From: Arthrobacter gallicola | Lineage (GTDB): Bacteria > Actinomycetota > Actinomycetes > Actinomycetales > Micrococcaceae | Length of the DNA stretch: 64,000 nt | Reading direction: 5' to 3' | NCBI RefSeq assembly: GCF_014836775.1 | Contig: NZ_JACSQD010000002.1 | Location: 242,674 to 306,673 of the forward strand | In this document: positions 33,679-42,466 of the stretch, piece after piece | Layout: every line of letters starts with the position of its first letter | Position numbering within the stretch: position 1 is the stretch's first letter | Position numbers and translations under genes: made by a program | The notes under the pieces: generated by a model | Told to the model about the DNA's origin: nothing | What the model saw: only the letters and a program-made list of their open reading frames with translations | Databases searched by the model: none

Positions 33679-34694
33679 TCGGCTACTACATCCACCATCA
33701 CGGCAGGGGACACCTCCGCCGCGCCCTGGCCATCGCCGCGGAGCTGCCCACGGGCAGCGTCACCGGGTTATCCTCCCTGGCCTGCCCGCCTGAATGGCAC
33801 GGTCCCTGGATCCAGCTGGAGCGCGACGATGCCTCCAGCCAGCCGCAAAGCGTTGACGCCAACGGTTTCCTCCACTGGGTTCCGCGTGATGACGCAGGGC
33901 TGCGCGGCCGCATGGCCCGGCTTTCGGCCTGGATCCGGGATGCCGCCCCGGCTCTGCTGGTGGCGGATGTGTCCGTGGAAGTTGCCGTCCTCGCGCGCCT
34001 GCACGGGGTACCCGTGGTTTCGGTGGCACTGCCGGGCGTCCGGACAGATCCGGCCCACACTCTGGGATTCGGGATCTCCGACGCCGTGATTGCCGCCTGG
34101 CCGGCCGCTGCTCCGGACATGCTCCGCACGGCGGATGCCGGCCTGGCCGGGAAACTGCACCCGGTGGGCGCGATCTCCGGGGTGCCGGTGCAGTCCGGCC
34201 GGCTGCCCCGCCGCATTGAGCAGGTCCTGGTCCTCGGGGGCGCCGGCGGCGGCGGGATGAGCGACGACGATATCCAGGACGCACGCCGCCAGACGCCGGG
34301 CGTGGACTGGGTAGCAGTGGGAACCACACCGGAAAACCGGACCGGCGATCCCCTCCCCCACCTGCGGGCGGCGTCGTTCGTGGTGACCCATGCCGGGCAG
34401 GGGGCGGTGGCGGACGCGGCAGCTGCCGGCATCCCGGCGCTGATCGTGCCGCAGGAGCGTCCGCACCAGGAGCAGTTCACCACGGCGCGGGCACTGGCAA
34501 AACTGCAGGATCTGCCGGTCATCGTCTCCCCAACCTTCGCCCGGACGGATTGGCGGGAGGTTCTGGAAACGGCCGGAGGGCTGGACGGCAGACAGTGGCA
34601 CGCCTGGAACGACGGACGCGGAGCGGCCCGGGCAGCGCGGATCCTCACCGCAGTTGCTGACCGCGCGGGGGCACCGGCAGAGGTGGACGCATGA
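33675..34694 (+). CDS. Glycosyltransferase family 28-like protein
   Basis: A 339-aa GT-B protein related to MurG/UDP-glycosyltransferases. The N-terminus IGYYIHHHGRGHLRRALAIA is the membrane-associated acceptor-domain glycine loop; the C-domain shows VLVLGGAGGGGMSDDD and SFVVTHAGQGAVADAAAAGI with IVPQERPHQEQF, the nucleotide-sugar signature. It starts at GTG 33675, overlapping the stop of the deleted glycosyltransferase, and its stop overlaps the next start (ATGA, 34691-34694). It belongs to the surface-glycan cluster. Confidence 0.83.
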   Translation: MIGYYIHHHGRGHLRRALAIAAELPTGSVTGLSSLACPPEWHGPWIQLERDDASSQPQSVDANGFLHWVPRDDAGLRGRMARLSAWIRDAAPALLVADVSVEVAVLARLHGVPVVSVALPGVRTDPAHTLGFGISDAVIAAWPAAAPDMLRTADAGLAGKLHPVGAISGVPVQSGRLPRRIEQVLVLGGAGGGGMSDDDIQDARRQTPGVDWVAVGTTPENRTGDPLPHLRAASFVVTHAGQGAVADAAAAGIPALIVPQERPHQEQFTTARALAKLQDLPVIVSPTFARTDWREVLETAGGLDGRQWHAWNDGRGAARAARILTAVADRAGAPAEVDA

Positions 34695-35533
34695 AGATCA
34701 CCGTCATCACCCTGGCGCAGGGCCGCCACCGGCACCTGGCCGCCCAGCAGCAGGCCCTGCTGCTGTCCTCACGTCCCGTGGATGACTATGTGGTCGTAGC
34801 CATGAACGATCCGGACATTGGCGCCCGCGTCCGGGATCCCCGGCTGCCCGGAACAGTCCTGAACGTCCCGGCCTCCGGCAGCAGTCTTCCGCTGGCGAAC
34901 GCGCGCAACGCCGGTGCCCGGGCAGCGCTGGAGCGCGGTGCCGGCCTGCTGGTCTTCCTCGATGTGGACTGCCTCCCCGGCACGGATCTGGTTGCCGGCT
35001 ATGCCGCCGCCGCAGAGCAGGCAGACGGCCGCCTGCTCTGCGGACCGGTGACCTACCTGGATCCGCCCGGCCCGGACGGTTACGACCTGATCCGGCTCCA
35101 GGACCTGGACGCACCGCATCCCGCGCGGCCGGCGCCGGAACCGGGCAGCATTGTTCCGGACGGCAACCCGGACCTGTTCTGGTCCCTCTCCTTCGCCGTC
35201 ACGGTCGAAACCTGGCAGCGGATCGGCGGTTTCTGCGAGGACTACACCGGCTACGGCGGGGAAGATACCGATTTCGCGCGGCTCGCCGGGCAGAAGGGCG
35301 TGGGGCTGGCGTGGGTGGGCGGAGCCCGCGCCTACCATCAGTGGCATCCCACCCAGGATCCGCCGGTGCAGCACCTCGCGGACATTGTCCGCAACGCAAA
35401 CCTGTTCCACGAACGCTGGGGCAGCTGGCCCATGGGCGGCTGGCTGGAGGGATTCCGCCGGCGCGGCCTGATCCGAGGCGGTACCGGCTCCGAGCCGTGT
35501 GCCCTCAGCGAATCTGTGCCGCTGCCCGGGTGA
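34691..35533 (+). CDS. Glycosyltransferase family 2 protein (galactosyltransferase-like)
   Basis: A 280-aa GT-A fold enzyme. LPLANARNAGARAALERGAG with LVFLDVDCLPG gives the donor loop and DxD motif (DVD). FWSLSFAVTVETWQRIGGF and YTGYGGEDTDFARLAGQKG are the acceptor-side and GEDTDF catalytic-base region shared with N-terminal galactosyltransferases. It is translationally coupled to the preceding GT28 gene. Its 3' end overlaps the convergent glycosyltransferase gene by 29 bp (35505-35533). Confidence 0.88.
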   Translation: MKITVITLAQGRHRHLAAQQQALLLSSRPVDDYVVVAMNDPDIGARVRDPRLPGTVLNVPASGSSLPLANARNAGARAALERGAGLLVFLDVDCLPGTDLVAGYAAAAEQADGRLLCGPVTYLDPPGPDGYDLIRLQDLDAPHPARPAPEPGSIVPDGNPDLFWSLSFAVTVETWQRIGGFCEDYTGYGGEDTDFARLAGQKGVGLAWVGGARAYHQWHPTQDPPVQHLADIVRNANLFHERWGSWPMGGWLEGFRRRGLIRGGTGSEPCALSESVPLPG

Positions 35534-36557
35534 GCGGCGTGCCGGGTGGCGCGACACTGGCTTGAGTGGGGCTCCCGGCACGGTGCCGGCGGCGGAGCGC
35601 ACGCAGCGAATGACCCGCGGTCTTCAGCCGTCCTCCGCCATACGGGGCACCGCCGGTGAGGCGAAGCACGGCGGCCACCCACGCGCTCACGGCCCGTTCC
35701 AGTACCCAGACCGGCGCCCACAGTGCTGACGACGGCGGAAAGACTGCCCTTCCGCCGCTGCGCCTCCGGCCCAGTTCCGCCAGCCCAATGGCCAGCAGGC
35801 CGGCAGCTGCCAGGAGCCGGCGCCGGAGGTGCCAGCCGAGCACGGCTGCGGGCAGCAACGCCAGCTCTGCGGCCAGCCGCCACGGCTGCGCGAACCCGTC
35901 GTAAGCCTGCCGGACACGCTGCCCAAGGAAATGCCTGGCGCTGCACGGCAGTCTGGCCACGAACAGCGAAGGTGCCGAAATTTCGGTTCCGCCGGCGGCC
36001 CGGACCGTGCGGATCAACTCCAGGTTTTCGAACAATACGTCTCCGTCGTAGCCTCCTGCGGCGAGCAGGGTGGACCGCCGCACTCCCAGGGTGCCGGGAA
36101 AGTACGCCCCGAGTGCCCGGTTCAGCAGGGTGCGTGCGGTATCCCAGCGGGCATGCCAGGGCAGGGGTGTGAAGTAGTTCTGGGGCCGCACCACGTCTGC
36201 CGTTTCCAACAGGCCCACCATCCGGCGGAAGGAAGCCGCGGTGTAGCGCACGTCGTCGTCGGCAATGACCAGCAGCTCGGTGTGTGCGGCAGCCAAACCG
36301 GTCATCACCCCCGCCGCCTTGCCGTTGAGGCAGGCATGCTGCGGCGGCCGGTGGTCCACCCCGGCGGGCCATAACCGGGCATGCTGCTCGAACACGGCGG
36401 GCGGGGAGCCGTCCACCACCATGACGGCGGCCCAGTCCAGCACCTCCCCGAGGTAGCGGGGCAGGTTATCGAGTTCCCCCGGCTGCCCGCGGTACAGGGG
36501 CAGAATGTAGGTCACAGCATGATTTCCGCAGCTTAACCGTTCCGGCTGGCCAGTCAT
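35505..36557 (-). CDS. Glycosyltransferase family 2 membrane protein
   Basis: A 350-aa GT-A enzyme. TYILPLYRGQPGELDNLPRY begins the domain, AVMVVDGSPP follows, ELLVIADDDVRYTAASFRRM carries the DDD metal motif, and DVLFENLELIRTVRAAGG is the ED-like catalytic region. Two hydrophobic helices near residues 225-260 (LAAELALLPAAVLGW, LLAAAGLLAIGLAELG) should anchor it to the membrane. The gene converges on the GT2 gene with a 29-bp coding overlap. The promoter faces the Mn catalase. Confidence 0.83.
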   Translation of the reverse strand: MTGQPERLSCGNHAVTYILPLYRGQPGELDNLPRYLGEVLDWAAVMVVDGSPPAVFEQHARLWPAGVDHRPPQHACLNGKAAGVMTGLAAAHTELLVIADDDVRYTAASFRRMVGLLETADVVRPQNYFTPLPWHARWDTARTLLNRALGAYFPGTLGVRRSTLLAAGGYDGDVLFENLELIRTVRAAGGTEISAPSLFVARLPCSARHFLGQRVRQAYDGFAQPWRLAAELALLPAAVLGWHLRRRLLAAAGLLAIGLAELGRRRSGGRAVFPPSSALWAPVWVLERAVSAWVAAVLRLTGGAPYGGGRLKTAGHSLRALRRRHRAGSPTQASVAPPGTPLTRAAAQIR

Positions 36558-36705
36558 GGAAAGTAGTGTAAACCAAGACCATAAGCCTGCTTAGCACTTC
36601 TCAGTCCGGTTGAACCCGGCTACGTTTTTGCGCAACGGTCCGCCACACCGGCTCGTACCGAGGGCCGGGGACCCTGTGCCGGGCCCCACCGTTGGAGAGT
36701 GCAGA

Positions 36706-37587
36706 ATATTCTTTCACAAACAGGAATTGCAGTTCAAATCCACGCCCGATAAGCCGGACGCCGTGTACGCCCGCAAGCTCCAGGAAGTCCTGGGCGGGCA
36801 ATACGGCGAAATCACCGTCGCCCTGCAGTACAGCTTCCAGGCCTGGAATTCCCATGTCCCCGGAAAGTACCGGGACATGCTCTTCGGTATCGGGTCCGAG
36901 GAGTTTGGCCACGTGGAAATGCTCGCAACCATGATTGCCCAGCTGCTGGAGAAGGCGCCGCTGGGGATTACCGACGACGCCGTCCAGTCGGACCCGGCGA
37001 TCGCCGCCGTTATTGGCGGGACGGACATGCAGCAGGCCATCGTGGCCGGCGCCGGCGCGCGGGCGGTGGACAGCAACGGCAACCCCTGGCAGGGCAGCTG
37101 CATCACCGCCAGCGGCAACCTCCTGGCTGACTTCACCGCCAACGCGAACGCGGAAATGCAGGGCCGGGTCCAGGTGGCACGGCTTTATCACATGACCGAT
37201 GACCACGGGGTGCGGGACCTGCTCTCCTTCCTGCTGGCCCGGGACACCATGCATCAGAACCAGTGGCTGGCCGCTGCCCGGGAACTCCAGGAAGAGGGCG
37301 CAGAGAACCTGCCCGTCCCGAGCAACTTCCCAATCAAGAAGGAGGAGCGCTCGGTGTCCTACCAGTACCTGAACTTCTCCGACGGCGCCACGGCCGCAGA
37401 CGGCTCCTGGGCTTCCGGGCCCACTCCCGACGGCAAGGGCGAGTTCAGCTACCACGACGGCCCGACGACGTCGGCGCCCATGCCGCCGCCCACCCATCCG
37501 GATGCGCGGTTCTACGGCACCACCGAACTGCCGAACACCGTGGAAAAAGTCGCCGGATCCGTGCAGGACAAACTGCGGAAGGAATAA
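36706..37587 (+). CDS. Manganese catalase (apparent ATA start)
   Basis: A 293-aa non-heme dimanganese catalase that disproportionates H2O2. Counting the ATA at 36706 as residue 1, the ligands are Glu35, Glu66, His69, Glu150 and His183, essentially the numbering of characterised enzymes, and the protein opens FFHKQELQF exactly as relatives do. GGAGAG lies six bases before this ATA and no ATG, GTG or TTG sits at the expected place; upstream starts (TTG 36610, GTG about 36676) lack ribosome sites and add unrelated sequence. The Pro-rich C-terminal tail is normal for the family. The gene is monocistronic. Confidence 0.88.
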   Translation: MFFHKQELQFKSTPDKPDAVYARKLQEVLGGQYGEITVALQYSFQAWNSHVPGKYRDMLFGIGSEEFGHVEMLATMIAQLLEKAPLGITDDAVQSDPAIAAVIGGTDMQQAIVAGAGARAVDSNGNPWQGSCITASGNLLADFTANANAEMQGRVQVARLYHMTDDHGVRDLLSFLLARDTMHQNQWLAAARELQEEGAENLPVPSNFPIKKEERSVSYQYLNFSDGATAADGSWASGPTPDGKGEFSYHDGPTTSAPMPPPTHPDARFYGTTELPNTVEKVAGSVQDKLRKE

Positions 37588-37651
37588 CGCACGGCGGACC
37601 CCGAATGCCGGTGCGGGCCGGGCCGGCTCTCCCGGCCGGCCCCACCGGGCA

Positions 37652-40297
37652 TCAGGGCATGGCCGCCATGGTCTGCCGCAGCAGCGACGGGATGACGCCG
37701 CCCGCACGCAGGAGACTCACATCCAGCCCGGTTTCCACGGCTGCCGTGGCGGTGAACTCTTCCCGGTGCCCGTCTGCGGAGTGGAGGATGACGGGGATTC
37801 CGGCACGCGGGGCAAGGTCGTCTGCGCCGGCTTGGATCTCCAGGGTGCCACCCGGGCGCAGGGCCCTGAGTTTGGCGCCTGCTTCCGCCGTGACGGTCAG
37901 GGGCAGGATGCCCATCCCAATGAGGTTGGAGCGGTGGATCCGCTCAAAACTGCCGGCCAGGACGGCCCGGACACCGAGTAGCCGCTGCGCCTTTGCCGCC
38001 CAGTCCCGGGAGGAACCGGTGCCAAAGCGTTCTCCGGCCACGACCACCACGGAGTGCCCGTCCAGGCGGTATTTCTCCGCTGCTTCGAAGAGCGGCAGGA
38101 TTTCCCCGCTGGGGGCGTGCACGGTATGCCCCACCGGCAGCCCGTCCGGGATGTCCGCCGCCAGGTGGTTCACCACGGTTTTGTTATGGAACGCTCCACG
38201 GAGCATCACTTCCCAGTTGCCCCTCCGGGAGGCGAACACATTCAGGTCGTGCCGGTCCTCGCCCCGCTCGGCCAGGAAATCCGCCACGAACCCTGTGGCG
38301 GGAATGGCACTGGCCGGTGAGATGTGGTCCGTGGTGATGTCATCGCCCAGGACCAGCAGCGGATGGGCCGTGTATCTGCCCAGCTGACTGCCCTCCGAGA
38401 CCGAGGCGAATGGCGGCCGGCGCAGGATGGTGGAGTCTTCCGCCCAGGGAAAGAGCGGTCCGTCCGGTGCCTCGAGGCGGGACCACATCGGGTTCCGGAC
38501 GGCCAGGGAAAAGTCCCGGGCAAAGTCGGCGGGATCCTGTCCGCGTTCCCACACCGCATCGATTTCCGCCTGGTCAGGCAGCAGGTCAGCGAGCCTCACC
38601 GGAGCCGGCCCCGTCCCGGCCAGGAAGTCAAAGGAGGTGAGATCCACGTCCGCGCGGCCCGCCAATGCGTAGGCAACCACCAGGGGCGGGGACATAATGA
38701 AGCCCAGGTCAAGATCCGGATGCACCCGGCCGGGAAAGTTCCGGTTCCCCGAGAGGACCGCCACCGCTCGAACCCGCCCCGCATCGACGTTTGCCTTGAC
38801 GGAGTCCTGGAGCGGGCCGGGGTTGCCGATGCAGGTGGTGCACCCGAAGCCGACGATGTCGAATCCGACGGCGCCCAGGTCCTCCAGCAGACCGGAACGC
38901 GAAAGGTAGCTCGCAGCGGCCGGTGATCCGGGGGCCAGGGAGGTTTTGACCCAGGGCGCGGGCCGCAGTCCCAGCTGCCGTGCTTTGCGTGCCACCAGGC
39001 CGGCAGCAATCAACAGCTTCGGGTCCGTGGTGTTGGTGCAGCTGGTAATCGCGGCAAGCGCGACGGGGAAGCGGGGCAGGTCCGACGCCGGTTCGCCCGT
39101 GAGCACTCCCTCAGCAGCCAGTGCATCCGGGATACCGCCCAGGGCCAGCAGGTCCTGGGGGCGGCGCGGCCCGGCGGCGCGCAGCTGGACGGTGCTGAGG
39201 TCCACGGTGGTGCTGCGGCTGTACTCGGGGCTGGCCCCGGGATCAAACCAGAAGCCGCATGCCTTGGCGTAGTGCTCCACGAGCGCACGCTGGGACTCGT
39301 TGCGCCCGGTCTGGCGCAGATAGTCCAGCACCTGCTGATCCACCGGAAAGAACCCCGTTGTCGCCCCGTACTCCGGGGCCATATTGGCCACCACCGCGCG
39401 CTGGCCGACGCTGAGGCCGGAGACTCCCGGTCCGCAGAACTCGATAAACTCCCCCGATACACCCATTGCGCGCAGCCGATGGGTCACCGTGAGTGCCAGG
39501 TCGGTCGCCGTCGCTCCGCGGGGCAGGGTGCCCGTCAGCCGGACGCCCACGACGTCGGGGATCCGCAGGGTGGTGGGCATCCCGAACATAACAGTCTGGG
39601 CCTCCAGTCCGCCCACACCCCAGCCGAGCACGCCCGCTCCGTTGATCATGGGGGTGTGGCTGTCCGTGCCGATCATCATGTCCGGCACGGCCCACACCGG
39701 CCCGCCGCCGCCGTCGTCGACCGTGGTGACCACGGTGGCCAGCTGTTCAAGATTGATCGTGTGCATGATGCCGGTGCCCGGCGGATTAATGCGGACCGTT
39801 TCCATGCCCTGCGCAGCCCATTTCAGGAAGCTGTAACGCTCGTTGTTCCGGCGGTACTCGTGGACCAGGTTCCGCCCGGCGGCATCGGGACGCCCGTACT
39901 CCTCCACGGCCAGGGAATGGTCAATCGATACATCCACCGGAACCACCGGGTTCAGCACAGAGGGGTCGAGCCCGGCCTCGGCCAGGGAGTTCCGCATTCC
40001 CGCGATGTCCACGAGTGCCGGTGTGCTGGTGGTGTCATGCATCAGGATGCGCCCGGGCCAGAATTCCAGCTCCTCCAGGGATGTCCGCGCCTGAAGCCAG
40101 CCCCGGAGGTTCTCCACCGTCCGCGCACTTTCCCCGGCGGAGGAATTGCGCAGGGTGTTTTCAGCGAGAAGGCGCAGGACTACCGGCAGGCGGTAAAAGT
40201 CCCCGCCCAGGGCCGCGCGGGCGTCAACGGCGCGGAAGTCCTCTCCGTTCACCCGGAATTCCGTGGTCCAGTCCTTCGCTGCGGCACCACTCGCCAT
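37652..40297 (-). CDS. acnA: Aconitate hydratase, tricarboxylate-cluster paralogue
   Basis: An 881-aa aconitase isomerising citrate and isocitrate via cis-aconitate. The [4Fe-4S] ligands are Cys in AAITSCTNTTDP and the pair in GFGCTTCIGNPGP. Substrate loops VPDMMIGTDSHTPMINGAGV, LSGNRNFPGRVHPDL, HPLLVLGDDITTDHISPAS and GERFGTGSSRDWAAKAQRLL are present. ATG 40297 has AGAGGG just ahead; an earlier ATG lies at 40312. The gene is divergent from tctC rather than in a TCA-cycle context, so it is probably a dedicated enzyme for imported citrate, aconitate or tricarballylate-like acids. Confidence 0.9.
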   Translation of the reverse strand: MASGAAAKDWTTEFRVNGEDFRAVDARAALGGDFYRLPVVLRLLAENTLRNSSAGESARTVENLRGWLQARTSLEELEFWPGRILMHDTTSTPALVDIAGMRNSLAEAGLDPSVLNPVVPVDVSIDHSLAVEEYGRPDAAGRNLVHEYRRNNERYSFLKWAAQGMETVRINPPGTGIMHTINLEQLATVVTTVDDGGGGPVWAVPDMMIGTDSHTPMINGAGVLGWGVGGLEAQTVMFGMPTTLRIPDVVGVRLTGTLPRGATATDLALTVTHRLRAMGVSGEFIEFCGPGVSGLSVGQRAVVANMAPEYGATTGFFPVDQQVLDYLRQTGRNESQRALVEHYAKACGFWFDPGASPEYSRSTTVDLSTVQLRAAGPRRPQDLLALGGIPDALAAEGVLTGEPASDLPRFPVALAAITSCTNTTDPKLLIAAGLVARKARQLGLRPAPWVKTSLAPGSPAAASYLSRSGLLEDLGAVGFDIVGFGCTTCIGNPGPLQDSVKANVDAGRVRAVAVLSGNRNFPGRVHPDLDLGFIMSPPLVVAYALAGRADVDLTSFDFLAGTGPAPVRLADLLPDQAEIDAVWERGQDPADFARDFSLAVRNPMWSRLEAPDGPLFPWAEDSTILRRPPFASVSEGSQLGRYTAHPLLVLGDDITTDHISPASAIPATGFVADFLAERGEDRHDLNVFASRRGNWEVMLRGAFHNKTVVNHLAADIPDGLPVGHTVHAPSGEILPLFEAAEKYRLDGHSVVVVAGERFGTGSSRDWAAKAQRLLGVRAVLAGSFERIHRSNLIGMGILPLTVTAEAGAKLRALRPGGTLEIQAGADDLAPRAGIPVILHSADGHREEFTATAAVETGLDVSLLRAGGVIPSLLRQTMAAMP

Positions 40298-40320
40298 TTC
40301 GCCCTCTTTCATCGGTTACA

Positions 40321-40440
40321 GGTTATAAGCTATACCGAATTCACCCAACACCGCCTTCGCCGTCGAAATATTTTCGGGGTGCACACGGACCTTGAACGGC
40401 CAGGCCACGTGGCGACACTTATAGTTCACACGTTATAGGG
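40321..40440. promoter_or_regulatory. Divergent acnA/tctC promoter region with repeated TTATA motifs
   Basis: GGTTATAAGCTATACC (40321-40336) lies just upstream of acnA, and a direct repeat of TTATAG (40419-40424 and 40433-40438) lies upstream of tctC. The core CTTATAG also occurs inverted (CTATAAG, about 44069-44075) upstream of the GntR gene at 44148. They may be binding sites of that GntR regulator, or simply -10 promoter elements. Confidence 0.35.
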
Positions 40441-40509
40441 TATTTTTGTGGCCAGCGTCACAGTGTTTGAAATTCTGCTCATCGATAGTTCCACCGGAAG
40501 GAATCGGCC

Positions 40510-41526
40510 GTGAAGCCCAGCGTCGAGCCCACAGTGCGCCCACGCCTAGCCAGACGCACAGCAATGGCTGTTTTCGCCGTCCTCGGCGCTGCCGCCGTGG
40601 TTATGGCGTCGGTTGATGCCTCTGCCAGCGGAAGCGGTGACGATGCGCGCAGCCAGTTGACCATCATCGCTCCGGCCGGGGCCGGCGGCGGCTGGGACGG
40701 AGCAGCCCGTGAGGCGCAGCAGGCCATGCGCGCCCAAGGCATCGTCAACAACGCCCAGGTGGTGAATATCCCGGGAGCCGGAGGAACCATCGGGCTGACC
40801 AAGTTCGCCGGCATGGAGGGTGAGAACACCACCGTCATGATGATGGGCATCACCATGCTCGGAGCCATCAACATCAACGGCTCGGAAACCACACTGGAGG
40901 ATGTCACCCCGCTGGCCCGCATCACCGAGGACTACGACGTCCTGGTGGTCCCGGCGGATTCCCCCTACAACTCCGTGGATGAACTGGTTTCCGACTGGCA
41001 GCAGAACCCCAAATCCTTCGCCTTCGGCGGCGGCTCGCTTGGCAGCGTGGACCAAATGATCATCACGCAGCTGGCGCAGGCCAGCGGGATCGACCCCACC
41101 GCGGTGAACTACATTGCCTACTCCGGCGGCGGTGAACTGGCCACCTCCCTCATGTCCGGCACCATCAAGGCATCGGTGAGCGGCTACGTGGACTTCGCGG
41201 ACCAGATCGAGGCCGGGCGGCTGAAGGCCCTTGCGGTTTCAGCTCCGGAACCGGTCGGGTCCATCGACGTTCCCACTTTGAAGGAGCTGGGCTACGACAT
41301 TGAGCTCACCAACTGGCGCGGAATTGTCGGACCACCAGGCATCAGCGACGAGCAGAAGCAGGAGCTTCAGGCCATCCTCGCCGAAGTGGTGGAAACGCCG
41401 CAGTGGCGCGATGCGATCGAGCGCAACCAGTGGACTGACAGGTTCCTGGCCGGCGAGGAGTTCGAACGTTTTATTGCCGAGGAGACATCGGCCGTCAATG
41501 ACATCTGGAATGACCTGGGCTACTAA
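40510..41526 (+). CDS. tctC: Tripartite tricarboxylate transporter substrate-binding protein TctC
   Basis: A 338-aa periplasmic-type binding protein of the Bug/TctC family with an N-terminal membrane signal (AMAVFAVLGAAAVVMASVDA). IIAPAGAGGGWDGAAREAQQ, VVNIPGAGGTIGLTKF, and GGGSLGSVDQMIITQLAQAS are the characteristic ligand loops; VPTLKELGYDIELTNWRGIV is the signature near the C-terminus. GTG 40510 has GGAAGGAA ahead. It starts the tctC-usp-tctB-tctA operon. Confidence 0.93.
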   Translation: MKPSVEPTVRPRLARRTAMAVFAVLGAAAVVMASVDASASGSGDDARSQLTIIAPAGAGGGWDGAAREAQQAMRAQGIVNNAQVVNIPGAGGTIGLTKFAGMEGENTTVMMMGITMLGAININGSETTLEDVTPLARITEDYDVLVVPADSPYNSVDELVSDWQQNPKSFAFGGGSLGSVDQMIITQLAQASGIDPTAVNYIAYSGGGELATSLMSGTIKASVSGYVDFADQIEAGRLKALAVSAPEPVGSIDVPTLKELGYDIELTNWRGIVGPPGISDEQKQELQAILAEVVETPQWRDAIERNQWTDRFLAGEEFERFIAEETSAVNDIWNDLGY

Positions 41527-41550
41527 GAGCCCCCTAGCGCTGGAGACACC

Positions 41551-41928
41551 ATGACAATCCTGGTTGGATACACGAACACCATTGAGGGAGAAGCTGCCCT
41601 CCGCCACGGCCTTGATGCGGCAGAGTCCACCGGTATGCCGGTGACCATCTTCCCGTTGACGGAGAATCCTCCGGCAGCAGGCAGTGACGCCGCCCTTGAG
41701 GAGGCACTGACCGCCGGCGCAAAACTCCTTGAACGCGATCCGCAGGGACGGCACGCGGCGGAGGAGCTGCTTGATACCTCCGCGGAAATCGCGGCGCACC
41801 TGATCATCATCGGCGTCCGGAACCGCTCCCGGGTCAGCAAAATCATCCTTGGCTCCGACGCCCAAACCATCATCCTGGGCTCCCAGGTTCCGGTGCTGAC
41901 CGTGAAGGCAGCATCCGATGACGACTGA
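41551..41928 (+). CDS. Universal stress protein (UspA family)
   Basis: A 125-aa protein with the Usp alpha/beta fold: MTILVGYTNTIEGEAALRHG at the start, AAHLIIIGVRNRSRVSKIIL (the G-x-R-x-R ribose loop) and LGSQVPVLTVKA at the end. The intact GxR-x-R/GS-type loop suggests ATP binding. It lies inside the tct operon, overlapping tctB by 11 bp, so it may adjust transporter activity to energy status; similar Usp-Tct linkages occur elsewhere. Confidence 0.87.
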   Translation: MTILVGYTNTIEGEAALRHGLDAAESTGMPVTIFPLTENPPAAGSDAALEEALTAGAKLLERDPQGRHAAEELLDTSAEIAAHLIIIGVRNRSRVSKIILGSDAQTIILGSQVPVLTVKAASDDD

Positions 41929-42466
41929 GGCACGGGACGGTACAGAAACAGCGGACCCCACACCGGAGGGCACCACCGCGGGCGGTTTCTGGACCGGTCG
42001 CAGCGGTTTAGTAGTGGCAGGCATCCTGGCTGCCATCGGCGTTTACCTGGTCGCCGGCATCATCACCATGGATGTGCCGGACGGCGCTAAATCACCGGGC
42101 CCCACCTTCTTCCCGATCCTGATTGCCACGGCGGTCTTCGTCCTGGCAGGTCTGTTGGCAATCCAGACATTGCGCAACCCCGATCCGATGCCGGCCGGGC
42201 CTGCGGAACACCGCTTCTACACGGACTGGAAGTCACTGGGACTCGTGTTCTTCTCCTTCCTGGCTTTCGCGCTCCTGCTGGTGCCCGTTGGCTGGCTGCT
42301 CTCCGCAGCGCTGCTGTTCTGGGGCGTGGCCCGGGCCTTGGGCAGTAAGCGCCCGCTATTCGACATCGGGCTCGCCCTGGTGTTTTCCTCCTGCATCCAG
42401 CTGGCCTTCGGCGCCGGACTGGGCCTCAACCTGCCTGGCGGCATCCTGGAAGGAATCTACGGCTGA
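41918..42466 (+). CDS. tctB: Tripartite tricarboxylate transporter small membrane subunit TctB
   Basis: A 182-aa protein with four predicted helices, the small membrane partner of TctA. GPTFFPILIATAVFVLAGLL after the first helix is the family signature. The N-terminal 25 residues are acidic and soluble. It begins inside the usp gene and its stop shares one base with the tctA start (TGATG). Confidence 0.9.
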   Translation: MTTEARDGTETADPTPEGTTAGGFWTGRSGLVVAGILAAIGVYLVAGIITMDVPDGAKSPGPTFFPILIATAVFVLAGLLAIQTLRNPDPMPAGPAEHRFYTDWKSLGLVFFSFLAFALLLVPVGWLLSAALLFWGVARALGSKRPLFDIGLALVFSSCIQLAFGAGLGLNLPGGILEGIYG

